The notes under the pieces were generated by a model, which worked only from the letters and a program-made list of their open reading frames with translations, ran no database searches and was not told the origin of the DNA. Positions 8,720 through 16,545 of a stretch of DNA of 64,000 bases are shown in pieces. Position numbers and translations under genes: made by a program. Position 1 is the stretch's first letter, and every line of letters starts with the position of its first letter. Source of the stretch: Polaribacter batillariae (GTDB taxonomy: Bacteria > Bacteroidota > Bacteroidia > Flavobacteriales > Flavobacteriaceae). The stretch covers positions 1,426,001 through 1,490,000 of the forward strand of contig NZ_CP071795.1 of assembly GCF_017498485.1 (NCBI RefSeq), in the 5' to 3' direction.

Positions 8720-9721
8720 ATGAAAACAAAAAACTTCCTTTTATCTCTTTTAATATCGTTATGTTTTTCCTGTAAAAGTCAAACTAAAAAAATTAATGGT
8801 GTTAGTTTTGTAGCATCAAGAGATACCATACACAAAGTACATATAAAACCTGTACTAAAGGCACAAAGCAATTATGTTGCTTTGATGCCTTTTGGCTTTA
8901 TTAGAAAATTAGCTACGCCCAAAATAATTTATAATACAAACAGGCAATGGTTTGGAGAAACCAAAAATGGCTTGCTACAATATGCGAAAAAGTTTCAAAA
9001 AGAAGGCATAAAAATTATGGTAAAACCACATATTTGGGTATATCATGGAGAGTTTACTGGAAATATAAAAATGACTTCTGAAAAAAATTGGACAATTTTA
9101 GAAAATTCTTATTTAGAATTTATTTTAACCTATGCAAAAGCCGCCGAAAATTTACAAGCAGACATTTTATGCATTGGAACAGAATTAGAGCAATTTGTAA
9201 TGAATAGGCCCGTTTATTGGCAAAAATTAATCAAAGAAATTAGAAAGGTTTACAAAGGAAAACTTACATACGCAGCAAATTGGGACGAATTTAAAAGAGT
9301 GCCTTTTTGGAGTGCATTAGATTACATAGGCATTGATGCTTATTTTCCTTTAACAGATAAAAAAACACCATCAGTTGCAGATTTTGAAGCAGGATGGAAA
9401 CCACATAAAAACGAAATTAAACAGGTACAAAAACAATTTAAAAAACCTATTTTATTTACAGAGTTCGGTTATAGAAGCATCGATTTTTCAGGAAAAGAAC
9501 CTTGGAATTCTAATCGAGTAACAGAAAATGTAAATTTAGAAGCACAAGTAAATGGCTTGCAGGCAATACACAATCAGTTTTGGAAAGAAGAGTGGTTTGC
9601 AGGCGGTTTCGTTTGGAAATGGTTTCATAGCCACGATCGAGTTGGAGGAGAAAAAAACAACCGATTTACACCACAAAACAAACCTGCAGAAGAATTGCTA
9701 AGAAAATTATATGCTCAATAA
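8720..9721 (+). CDS. Lipoprotein glycoside hydrolase, GH113-like TIM barrel
   Basis: 333 residues with a lipoprotein signal (LLISLCFSC, Cys 18). The rest matches the GH113/clan GH-A pattern. A strand with GTELEQF holds the likely acid/base Glu155, followed by the LDYIGIDAYFPL strand, and TEFGY carries the likely nucleophile Glu248. A WFAGGFVWKWFH segment near the C-terminus closes the barrel. Characterised GH113 members are beta-mannanases or mannosidases, but many Bacteroidota homologues are uncharacterised, so substrate is a guess. It sits 28 bases after an outer-membrane barrel gene. A purine-rich GGGAG stretch 9 bases before the ATG could serve as a ribosome binding site, uncommon in this phylum. 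Confidence 0.8.
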   Translation: MKTKNFLLSLLISLCFSCKSQTKKINGVSFVASRDTIHKVHIKPVLKAQSNYVALMPFGFIRKLATPKIIYNTNRQWFGETKNGLLQYAKKFQKEGIKIMVKPHIWVYHGEFTGNIKMTSEKNWTILENSYLEFILTYAKAAENLQADILCIGTELEQFVMNRPVYWQKLIKEIRKVYKGKLTYAANWDEFKRVPFWSALDYIGIDAYFPLTDKKTPSVADFEAGWKPHKNEIKQVQKQFKKPILFTEFGYRSIDFSGKEPWNSNRVTENVNLEAQVNGLQAIHNQFWKEEWFAGGFVWKWFHSHDRVGGEKNNRFTPQNKPAEELLRKLYAQ

Positions 9722-9760
9722 AACATGATAATTATCGTTTTCTTTTCAAAAAATCGATTG

Positions 9761-9768
9761 TAAATTTG
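9761..9768 (+). promoter_or_regulatory. Bacteroidota -7 box before the universal stress protein gene
   Basis: TAAATTTG matches the -7 consensus TAnnTTTG. It lies 22 bases before the ATG at 9790, which would give a 5' leader of about 15 bases. This argues that translation starts at 9790 and not at an in-frame TTG at 9766 inside the promoter. No convincing -33 TTG is seen. Confidence 0.55.
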
Positions 9769-9789
9769 AGTAAATTAAAAATAATCATT

Positions 9790-10623
9790 ATGAAAAAAAT
9801 AGTTGTACCCGTAGATTTTTCAAATCACTCAGAAAATGCATTAAAAACTGCAGCACAATTGGCAAAAAAAACAAATGCATCTATAATTGCATTGCATATG
9901 TTAGATATACAAGAAGTTAATCTAGCAGAAAGCCCTAGTTATCAGCAAGAAAAAGCCATTTTTTTCTTAAAATTAGCAGAAAAAAAATTTAAAACCTTTT
10001 TAGAAAAAGACTATTTAAAAGAGGTAAATGTAGTGCCAATTATAAAACATTACAAAGTGTTTAGCGAAATAAATGCTGTTGGCAAAGAGGTAAATGCCGA
10101 TTTAATTATTATGGGCTCACATGGTGCTAGCGGTTTAAAAGAGTTTTTTATGGGCTCAAATACAGAAAAAGTAGTTCGTTATTCCGAAATTCCTGTGTTG
10201 GTAATTAAAAACGAATTGCACGACGTAAACTTTAAAGATGTCGTATTTGCAACCGATTTTTCAAAAGAATCGATTCCTGCATTTAAAAAAATGCTTAAAA
10301 CTTTAGAATTATTTAATGCAAAAAAACATATTTTGTACGTAAATTTACCAAACGAAAACTTTAAAACAACACCAGAAATGGATGCATTGGCTTACCAATT
10401 TTTAATGGAAGCCGAAGGAAATGCAGACCGTTTGATAAACGTTCATTTTGTTTGTTCTAGATCGATAGAAGATGGTATCTTAACTTTTTCGAATGCAGTT
10501 GGTGCCGATTTAATTTCAACGGCAACACATGGTAGAAAAGGATTGTCGCATATTTTTTCTGGAAGCATTTCCGAAGATTTAAGCAACCATGCTACTTTAC
10601 CAATTATGACTTTTAAAATTTAG
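9790..10623 (+). CDS. Tandem-domain universal stress protein
   Basis: 277 residues from the ATG at 9790. Two UspA domains are fused in tandem. The first (about 1-140) carries the ATP-binding pattern GSHGASGLKEFFMGS...VPVLVIK-like ending (IPVLVIKN). The second (about 145-277) carries a matching TATHGRKGLSHIFSGS and LPIMTFK ending. Such proteins bind ATP and modulate stress survival; the direct biochemical role is usually unknown. The in-frame TTG at 9766 would add eight residues but overlaps the -7 box, so I reject it. The duplicated lipoprotein gene starts 7 bases after the stop. Confidence 0.9.
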   Translation: MKKIVVPVDFSNHSENALKTAAQLAKKTNASIIALHMLDIQEVNLAESPSYQQEKAIFFLKLAEKKFKTFLEKDYLKEVNVVPIIKHYKVFSEINAVGKEVNADLIIMGSHGASGLKEFFMGSNTEKVVRYSEIPVLVIKNELHDVNFKDVVFATDFSKESIPAFKKMLKTLELFNAKKHILYVNLPNENFKTTPEMDALAYQFLMEAEGNADRLINVHFVCSRSIEDGILTFSNAVGADLISTATHGRKGLSHIFSGSISEDLSNHATLPIMTFKI

Positions 10624-10630
10624 ATTTTTA

Positions 10631-12028
10631 ATGAATTGTAAGCGTTTTTTATTCTTTTTTATTTTTATTGCAACATTTTTTTCGTGTTCAGAGGATAGTG
10701 ATGTTATCGTCCCTAGAAATTTGCAACAATATGTAGATGAAAATTCGAACCTAGAATTAGACGATTTAATTGCCTGCGCTGCAAATGCAGATGGAAATAC
10801 AAGCTTAAATTATATTTTCTATTACCCAGAAGCTGGCGCAACAGATATTCGTTACTACGAAACTAAAGATGTAAATGTTAACGAGAAAGACTACTCTAAT
10901 TACCGAAGAGAAACGTTAAGACAAGAAGATGTTTTTGGAGGAAAATTACAACGATTTTTGCGATCTGGTGCCACAGAAACATGGTGTCTGGTAACTTATA
11001 TAAAAGAAGGTAAATTACATATTTCTAACCCTATTCGTTTAAAAAACGCCTCGAAAGATACAGAGTATAACTCGGAAGTAGCTATCGATTATACCAAAAC
11101 CTTAGAACCACGATTTACTTGGAAAGATGGAACTATCCAAGAAAATGAAATTTATTTTCAGGTAATTTCCGATGAAGAAAACAACTTTATTTCTGGAACA
11201 TATACCAAAGAGAAAACATTTAAATATTACGATACTTCTAATGTAGTTTTAAATATAAATACCACAAAACCAAAAGATTTAGTAGAAGACGAGATTTACA
11301 ATTTTACATTAATGGGGGTAAGTGAAGACAATTGGGTAAACTTAATTATCGAAAAACAATTCATACCAAGAAGTTTAGAGGAATATATTGCTGTACATAC
11401 AGATAAAACAATCAATACAGCAAGAGCTTTTGCAGCAAACGCAAATGGCAATAAAGAAACTACCTATATTTATTACCAGCCAGTTGCAGATGCCTACGAT
11501 TTTAGATATTACGAAACAGAAGATACAAGTGTTCTTAAAACAGATTTCTCTAACTACAGAAGAAAAAACCTTACATCTACACCAGCTTTAGGAAATAAGT
11601 TTAGAAGATTTTCTAACAATAGTTCTAAAGAAGTTTGGTGCATAGTTACCTTTATTTCTGGCGATAAGTTATATGTTTCGGATCCTATTAAAACAAAAAA
11701 TCAAACAAAAACTACAGAGTGGAAAAGCGAAATTACAATCGACGATTCCGAAACTTTAAAACCACGATTTACTTGGACAGATGGCACACATACAGATAAT
11801 GTAAAATACCTTCAAATTTTTACGAAAAAAGACGATAGTTTTTTATCTGGTACTTACACAACAGAAAAAACATTTAAATATTACGATACTTCTAATGTAA
11901 CCGAAAATTTAAATAAAAGTACGCCACCAGCATTTGTTTTAGATGATGAAAACACCCTTACTTTATTCGGAATTAGTGAAGATAATTGGGTAAATTTAGT
12001 AATTCAGAAAATTTTTATTGTGCAGTAA
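10631..12028 (+). CDS. Lipoprotein made of two tandem ~218-residue repeats, function unknown
   Basis: 465 residues with a lipoprotein signal (ATFFSC, Cys 19). The mature protein is one domain present twice, about residues 29-246 and 247-465. Shared signposts are FRYYET/IRYYET, SNYRR, PRFTW.DGT, SGTYT.EKTFKYYDTSNV and SEDNWVNL. The duplication is visible in DNA: a 33-base block at 11213-11245 recurs unchanged at 11867-11899, 654 bases (218 codons) away, so duplication or gene conversion is fairly recent. No catalytic motif is recognisable. The stop overlaps the start of the POTRA/barrel gene (TAATG), so the two products are probably made together and may act together at the outer membrane. Confidence 0.78.
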   Translation: MNCKRFLFFFIFIATFFSCSEDSDVIVPRNLQQYVDENSNLELDDLIACAANADGNTSLNYIFYYPEAGATDIRYYETKDVNVNEKDYSNYRRETLRQEDVFGGKLQRFLRSGATETWCLVTYIKEGKLHISNPIRLKNASKDTEYNSEVAIDYTKTLEPRFTWKDGTIQENEIYFQVISDEENNFISGTYTKEKTFKYYDTSNVVLNINTTKPKDLVEDEIYNFTLMGVSEDNWVNLIIEKQFIPRSLEEYIAVHTDKTINTARAFAANANGNKETTYIYYQPVADAYDFRYYETEDTSVLKTDFSNYRRKNLTSTPALGNKFRRFSNNSSKEVWCIVTFISGDKLYVSDPIKTKNQTKTTEWKSEITIDDSETLKPRFTWTDGTHTDNVKYLQIFTKKDDSFLSGTYTTEKTFKYYDTSNVTENLNKSTPPAFVLDDENTLTLFGISEDNWVNLVIQKIFIVQ

Positions 12029-13305
12029 TGAAGGTTAATAAAAGCATTTTTATAATTCCCTTTTTGCTTTTAGTAAGTTTTATACACGCACAAGAAAATC
12101 AAATTACAAAAGTTAAAATTAAAGGTCATAAAAGGTTAAAAATTTCTTATTTACAGAGTGTTATTTTAACCCAAAAAAATAAACCTTTAGACTCTTTAAA
12201 AATAGAAGAAGACATTATTTTTCTAAAAAGATTGCCTGCAATTAGCAATGTTTCTTATCAAGTAAACAAAATTCAAGAGAACAATTACGAAGTATTATTT
12301 ACTATCGAAGAAAACTTTACAATAATTCCAGAAATTAACCTTTGGACCACCACAAACAATCAGTTTTCCTATAAATTAGGACTTTATGATTACAACTTTT
12401 TAGGAAGAAATATTACCTTTGGCGGTTTTTACCAAAACAACGGATTCGATTCGTACGCCATTAACTTTAGAGCACCCAACCTATTCTCTAAAAAATGGGG
12501 TGTCGCAATAAATCATCAAGATTGGAAAAGCGAAGAACCCCTGTATTTTGGAGACAAAACAGCAAATTATTTATACAATAATATTTCTTTTGAAGTTTTA
12601 GCTTTGCACCAAATCAATTTAAAAAACAGCTTCGATTTTGGTTTCAACTTTTTTTCAGAAAAATACAAATATCTATCAGGAGCTACAGATGCTTCCATCC
12701 CTCAAAATTTAGATTTAGATAAAATTCTTTTAAAACTGGTTTATTCTTACGATAGTTTAAATTATTTTTTCCAATATGTTACTGGTTTTAAAAGCGTCTT
12801 ATATGCCCAATATGTAATTACAGAAAACGATTTTCAAAACGATTTTTTAATTGCTTGGAACGATTTTTTTTATTACAGAAGAATAGGAGCAAAAGGCAAT
12901 TGGGCCAATAGACTTCGCTTTGGTTTGTCTTCTAATGACAAAACCCCTTTTGCACCATTTGCCCTAGACAACAATATAAATTTACGGGGTGTAGGTATTT
13001 TAGTAGATAGAGGTACAGGAAGTATTGTTTTAAATACAGAATATCGGCACACAATTTACGACAAAGGTTGGCTAGCCATACAAACCAATATGTTTACAGA
13101 TGCAGGTTCATGGAGAAATCCTGGAGGCGAATTAAACGACTTTTTTAAAGAAAAAAATATCAGAATTTACTCTGGCATTGGTTTGCGTTTTATCAGCAAA
13201 AAAATATACAATGCCACCTTTAGAATCGATTATGGTTTTAGTCTTTTAAACTCAAAAAACAACTCTAAAGGCGGTTTGGTTTTTGGAATTGGTCAATATT
13301 TTTAG
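12028..13305 (+). CDS. BamA/Omp85-superfamily outer-membrane protein with one POTRA domain
   Basis: 425 residues from the ATG at 12028, which overlaps the previous stop codon by one base. A signal peptide (to IHAQ, residue 22) is followed by one POTRA-like domain (about 25-95: ITKVKIKGHKRLK...LPAISNVSYQV). A C-terminal 16-strand-type barrel (about 105-425) ends in GIGQYF with the terminal aromatic required by the BAM machinery. The barrel contains INLRGVG (about residue 326), resembling the conserved (V/I)RG(Y/F) lid-loop motif. The single POTRA points to a two-partner-secretion- or TamA-like role. Coupling to a duplicated lipoprotein suggests it may translocate or anchor that protein; this is inference. 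An earlier in-frame start at 11986 lies inside the upstream gene and is unlikely. Confidence 0.82.
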   Translation: MKVNKSIFIIPFLLLVSFIHAQENQITKVKIKGHKRLKISYLQSVILTQKNKPLDSLKIEEDIIFLKRLPAISNVSYQVNKIQENNYEVLFTIEENFTIIPEINLWTTTNNQFSYKLGLYDYNFLGRNITFGGFYQNNGFDSYAINFRAPNLFSKKWGVAINHQDWKSEEPLYFGDKTANYLYNNISFEVLALHQINLKNSFDFGFNFFSEKYKYLSGATDASIPQNLDLDKILLKLVYSYDSLNYFFQYVTGFKSVLYAQYVITENDFQNDFLIAWNDFFYYRRIGAKGNWANRLRFGLSSNDKTPFAPFALDNNINLRGVGILVDRGTGSIVLNTEYRHTIYDKGWLAIQTNMFTDAGSWRNPGGELNDFFKEKNIRIYSGIGLRFISKKIYNATFRIDYGFSLLNSKNNSKGGLVFGIGQYF

Positions 13306-13425
13306 GGCGTTTTAACGGGCTATCCATTATATCTTTTTAGTTTTGTTCTCGATATAAATTTGTTCATTCTTCACAAATTCACTCGAACTAGCAACTAAAA
13401 AGGATGCCATTTCTATCCCTAACGC
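13305..13425 (+). repeat. Two-box structured element, copy 1 (GGGCGTTT...CTAACGC)
   Basis: 121 bases beginning in the stop codon of the barrel gene. The 5' box (GGGCGTTTTAACGGGCTATC, 13305-13324) and the 3' box (ending TATCCCTAACGC at 13425) are nearly identical to a copy at 51587-51736 on the other strand. The ends can pair (GCGTT with AACGC), as can CTTTTTA with TAAAAAG inside. The centre holds a separate palindromic repeat (13345-13392). It could be a structured RNA, a regulator of 3' ends or a small mobile repeat. Confidence 0.7.
13345..13392 (+). repeat. Dispersed palindromic repeat (GTTCTCGA...CTCGAAC)
   Basis: GTTCTCGATA ... TCACTCGAACTAGC forms an imperfect hairpin and matches the dispersed family also seen near 22060, 28060, 47800, 54860, 56300 and 58400. 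Here it is nested in the middle of the two-box element. Confidence 0.6.
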
Positions 13426-13449
13426 AAGTTTAGTTATAAAATAAACACT

Positions 13450-13457
13450 TAGTTTTG
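13450..13457 (+). promoter_or_regulatory. -7 box for the metallophosphatase gene
   Basis: TAGTTTTG fits TAnnTTTG and ends 12 bases before the ATG at 13470. The -33 element is weak. Confidence 0.45.
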
Positions 13458-13469
13458 TAAAAAAATAGT

Positions 13470-14201
13470 ATGCAAAACACATTTGTAATCGGCGACATTC
13501 ATGGAGGTTTAAAAGCCTTACTTCAAGTTTTAAATAAAATTAAAGTTACAGAAGAAGATACTTTAATTTTTGTAGGAGATTATGTAGATGGTTGGAGCGA
13601 ATCTGCCCAAGTTATTGAGTTTTTAATAGATTTATCAGAAAAAATTAATTGTATTTTTATTAAGGGAAATCACGATGTTTGGTGTGAAAATTGGTTAAAA
13701 AAAGATCAAGTAAACCCTACTTGGTATATGCATGGAGGAAAAGAAACCATAGATAGCTACGAAGGTTTTTCGGCAGAAGAAAAAAAGCAACATTTCGCAT
13801 TTTTCGAGAAGATGCCCTTGTATTATTTAGATGATAAAAATCGTTTGTTTTTACACGCAGGTTTTACCTCTATGCATGGCGTTGAAAAAGAAATTTTTAA
13901 AGAAAATTTTTATTTCGATAGAACTTTATGGGAAATGGCTTTGGCTGCAAATCAAAAAATAGATAGCAATTCTACTTTTTATCCCAAAAGAGTGCAACAT
14001 TATAAAGAAATTTTTATAGGGCATACACCTACTTTAAATTTTAATGTAGAAACACCAATGAATGCTCTAAATATTTGGAATGTTGATACTGGAGCTGCCT
14101 TTACGGGAAAAATTTGTGCGATGAATGTCGCAACAAAACAATATGTACAAAGCGATAAATTGCCAAGTTTATATCCTAATGAAAAAGGGAGGAATAAATA
14201 A
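13470..14201 (+). CDS. Calcineurin-like metallophosphatase (PrpA/ApaH-type)
   Basis: 243 residues. The N-terminal GDIHGG (8-13), GDYVDGW (about 36-42) and GNHDVW (about 69-74) are the metal-binding motifs of the PPP-type serine/threonine phosphatase and symmetrical Ap4A hydrolase group. A C-terminal FIGHTP supplies the further metal ligand His. Short bacterial members act on phosphoproteins or dinucleoside tetraphosphates; the two cannot be separated here. It stands alone between a repeat element and a convergent fatty acid hydroxylase-type gene. The start is supported by a -7 box 12 bases upstream. Confidence 0.88.
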   Translation: MQNTFVIGDIHGGLKALLQVLNKIKVTEEDTLIFVGDYVDGWSESAQVIEFLIDLSEKINCIFIKGNHDVWCENWLKKDQVNPTWYMHGGKETIDSYEGFSAEEKKQHFAFFEKMPLYYLDDKNRLFLHAGFTSMHGVEKEIFKENFYFDRTLWEMALAANQKIDSNSTFYPKRVQHYKEIFIGHTPTLNFNVETPMNALNIWNVDTGAAFTGKICAMNVATKQYVQSDKLPSLYPNEKGRNK

Positions 14202-14239
14202 TGTAAATACAAGTTATAAAAAAAATCTATCAATTTCAA

Positions 14240-14333
14240 TGTCATTTCTAACTTGTAGAGAAATCTTTAATTTAGCAATCTAAATTACATTCCAAGATTT
14301 CTCGACTATACTGCGTTTCGCTCGGAATAACAG
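14240..14333. repeat. Intergenic inverted repeat between convergent genes
   Basis: GTCATTTCTAAC...AGAAATCTT is followed by AAGATTTCTCG...CGGAATAAC, giving a large imperfect hairpin between the two convergent stops. It resembles the 'GTCATTTCGA...GAGAAATCT' repeats common between Bacteroidota genes. It may act as a bidirectional terminator. Confidence 0.45.
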
Positions 14334-14335
14334 GT

Positions 14336-15220
14336 TTATTTTTTACTTAAAGGATACAATTCTTGTTTAAAAAAATCTTTCGGAAAATCCTCATCACCTT
14401 CGAAACCCAACTCAATATCTTTTCCAGAATGCGGTATGTAATTTGTTTTAAAAATATAATCCCAAATACTTAAAGTTAGCCCGAAATTTACTCCATATTT
14501 TCTCTCTTCAGGTAATTTTTTAGAATGATGCCAAATGTGCATTTTAGGATTGTTTAAAACATATTTTAACCAACCATAATCCCAATTGATATTTGCGTGA
14601 TTTAAGTGCCCAATGGCTATGTTAAAAAAGTGTACCAATGCCACATCTTGTGCAGAAAAACCTCCAATAATTGCCAAAGGAATGTATCGTAAAGAATTGT
14701 AAACCACGGGTTCCATCCAATGATAGCGTAAATGTGCAGCAAAGCCCATTTCTTTTACAGAGTGATGCACTTTATGAAAATTCCAAAGAAATTCAGATCG
14801 ATGTAACAATCTGTGTGTCCACCATTGTACAAAATCTACCACAATAAAAAAGATAAAAATTCTTGCAAAAAAAGGTAATTTATTAATTTCTAATAGTTGA
14901 AAATTAGAAATAGATAAACCAATAATTCCTAAAATATCATTAAAAATTTCGGCGGCTGAATTAGACAAAGCAACAAGCACAATAAGGTTTAATAAAAAGA
15001 AATTAAAGAACATGTAAAAAGTGTCTAACCAAAAATCTTTTCGAAATAACGATTGGTTTTTACGCCAAGGAAAAATAGCTTCTAAAGCCCAAACAACTAG
15101 CGAAATAATAATCAAACCATAAAAATAATTTTCCCAGTTTAATTCCATCAAAACAGAATTTTTGAGATAATTCCAATAATCGGAATAAGATTTTTTTATG
15201 AGGTCTATGTATTTGTTCAT
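14336..15220 (-). CDS. Fatty acid hydroxylase / sterol desaturase superfamily membrane protein
   Basis: 294 residues with four to five membrane helices. It contains the histidine clusters that hold the di-iron centre: HRLLH, HKVHHS, a downstream HLNHAN and HIWHH. Family members hydroxylate or desaturate lipid substrates; bacterial ones include carotenoid and fatty acid hydroxylases and alkylglycerol monooxygenase-like proteins. The motif LRYHWMEP between clusters is typical of the alkylglycerol monooxygenase-like branch. It is convergent with the phosphatase gene and precedes nothing obvious on its own strand; manA lies 113 bases upstream on the same strand. The substrate is unknown. Confidence 0.85.
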   Translation of the reverse strand: MNKYIDLIKKSYSDYWNYLKNSVLMELNWENYFYGLIIISLVVWALEAIFPWRKNQSLFRKDFWLDTFYMFFNFFLLNLIVLVALSNSAAEIFNDILGIIGLSISNFQLLEINKLPFFARIFIFFIVVDFVQWWTHRLLHRSEFLWNFHKVHHSVKEMGFAAHLRYHWMEPVVYNSLRYIPLAIIGGFSAQDVALVHFFNIAIGHLNHANINWDYGWLKYVLNNPKMHIWHHSKKLPEERKYGVNFGLTLSIWDYIFKTNYIPHSGKDIELGFEGDEDFPKDFFKQELYPLSKK

Positions 15221-15333
15221 ATTGCCTACAAAGTGTTTTTTATATTTTTAAAACCAGAAAGGTCTGAAAATTTTGCTTTTGAAAAAAATAAAAATAATGG
15301 GTAATATAGTCGATACATTACATAAAACCCACG

Positions 15334-16308
15334 TTACAAATAAACTTCTAAAAGCTTACTGTTTTTAGAAAGCGAATTAAATTCTATTTTATCTATAGAA
15401 GCTGGTAACAAAATAGTTTCACCTTTTTTAAATAGATAGATTTTGTTTTCGAAATTAAGTTCCAAAGAGCCTTCAACACAAATATAAATTACAAAAGAAT
15501 CTAAATTAGAGTAGTCTTTTTCAACCCTATTTTCAACAATTAAAATATTGGTTTTAAAATAAGGTGAGTGCACTAATTTATTAGAGGCATTCGTGGTGTT
15601 ATAAGAAGTTTTATATTCTTTATAAGGTTTAAAATCAATTACATCAATCGCCAAATCGTTATGTAAATCTCTTAATTTACCGGTTTTAGCATCTACTCTA
15701 TCGTAATCGTAAATTCGGTAAGTAATATCTGACGTTTGCTGGATTTCTGCCAATAAAACTCCAGCACCAATGGCATGAACTCTTCCTGTTGGAATGTAAA
15801 AAGTATCTCCTTTAGAAACTTTTTCGTGATGTAAAACTTCTAAAATACTACCTTCTTTTAAGTGTTTTTTGTAAGATTCTTTGTCTAATTCTTTATCGAA
15901 ACCAACGATTAATTCGGCATCTTTATCTGCTTCCATTACATACCACATCTCGTTTTTTCCAAAGGAATTGTGTCGTTCTTTTGCGATTTCGTTACTTGGG
16001 TGCACTTGAATGGATAAAGGTGTTTTTGCGTCAATAAATTTTATCAATAAAGGAAATTCATTTCCAAATTGTTGGTAAACTTTATCTCCTAAAAAATCTC
16101 CTTTAAATTCTTTAATTAAATCTCTTAACGTTTTTCCTTTAAATACCCCTTCAGAAACTACAGTTTCGCTGTTTTTTACATCAGATATTTCCCAAGATTC
16201 TCCAATATTATTTTCTGAATATTCTTTATTTAAAACCGTTTTTAATTTTTCTCCTCCCCACAATCTGTAGCTAAATACTGGCGAAAATTTTAATGGATAT
16301 GCTTTCAT
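15334..16308 (-). CDS. manA: Mannose-6-phosphate isomerase, class I
   Basis: 324 residues, the length of the short bacterial type-I enzymes such as Bacillus ManA. It interconverts fructose-6-phosphate and mannose-6-phosphate with a Zn ion. Metal ligands are visible in SIQVHPSNE (Gln and His), GKNEMWYVME (Glu) and GRVHAIG (His). The substrate-loop Arg lies in ITYRIYDYDR. A C-terminal cupin strand region follows. A tRNA-Leu gene with its own terminator lies immediately upstream. The enzyme would supply mannose-6-phosphate for GDP-mannose and could feed the glycosyltransferases at the left end of the window, though no operon link exists. Confidence 0.93.
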   Translation of the reverse strand: MKAYPLKFSPVFSYRLWGGEKLKTVLNKEYSENNIGESWEISDVKNSETVVSEGVFKGKTLRDLIKEFKGDFLGDKVYQQFGNEFPLLIKFIDAKTPLSIQVHPSNEIAKERHNSFGKNEMWYVMEADKDAELIVGFDKELDKESYKKHLKEGSILEVLHHEKVSKGDTFYIPTGRVHAIGAGVLLAEIQQTSDITYRIYDYDRVDAKTGKLRDLHNDLAIDVIDFKPYKEYKTSYNTTNASNKLVHSPYFKTNILIVENRVEKDYSNLDSFVIYICVEGSLELNFENKIYLFKKGETILLPASIDKIEFNSLSKNSKLLEVYL

Positions 16309-16326
16309 AAAAAATAATTAAAATAA

Positions 16327-16354
16327 AAAAGCCGAAGTTTTCACTTCAGCTTTT
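16327..16354 (-). terminator. Rho-independent terminator after tRNA-Leu
   Basis: On the minus strand an 11 of 12-bp stem (AAAAGCTGAAGT / ACTTCGGCTTTT) with a four-base loop is followed by a U-rich tract. It lies between the tRNA gene and manA and would separate the two transcripts. Confidence 0.8.
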
Positions 16355-16360
16355 ACTTTG

Positions 16361-16442
16361 TACAGGCGGAGAGACTCGAACTCTCACACCTTTCGGCACT
16401 AGATCCTAAGTCTAGCGTGTCTACCAATTCCACCACGCCTGC
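16361..16442 (-). tRNA. tRNA-Leu, anticodon UAG
   Basis: 82 bases ending at discriminator A (CCA not fully encoded). The acceptor stem GCAGGCG pairs with CGCCTGT. The D-arm contains TGGTAGACACG, the anticodon stem CTAGA/TCTAG encloses the loop CTTAGGA giving anticodon TAG, a long variable arm typical of class II tRNA follows, and the T-arm contains GTTCGAGTC. It reads CUN leucine codons. A terminator follows at once, and a clear promoter lies upstream. Confidence 0.95.
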
Positions 16443-16466
16443 AACTTTTCCGAAGATTTCGGGATG

Positions 16467-16496
16467 CAAATATAAACAATCCTTAGAAACTACAAA
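16467..16496 (-). promoter_or_regulatory. Promoter of tRNA-Leu
   Basis: On the minus strand TTTG (16496-16493), an 18-base spacer, then TATATTTG (16474-16467) form a full Bacteroidota promoter. The mature tRNA starts 25 bases downstream of the -7 box. Its upstream end is only two bases from the -33 TTG of the divergent peptidase promoter. Confidence 0.65.
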
Positions 16497-16497
16497 C

Positions 16498-16524
16498 TTG
16501 TTCATTATAATTTTTATATTTTTG
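16498..16524 (+). promoter_or_regulatory. Promoter of the M20 dipeptidase gene
   Basis: TTG (16498-16500), a 16-base spacer and TATTTTTG (16517-16524) precede the ATG at 16546 by 21 bases. This supports that start rather than an upstream one lying over the tRNA. Confidence 0.5.
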
Positions 16525-16545
16525 AGAGAAATAAAAAAAACATAC

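Noticed and set aside
16417..16545. Upstream extension of the M20 peptidase frame
   Set aside because: It overlaps the tRNA-Leu gene and its promoter and has no family-like sequence; the ATG at 16546 has a promoter at the right distance.
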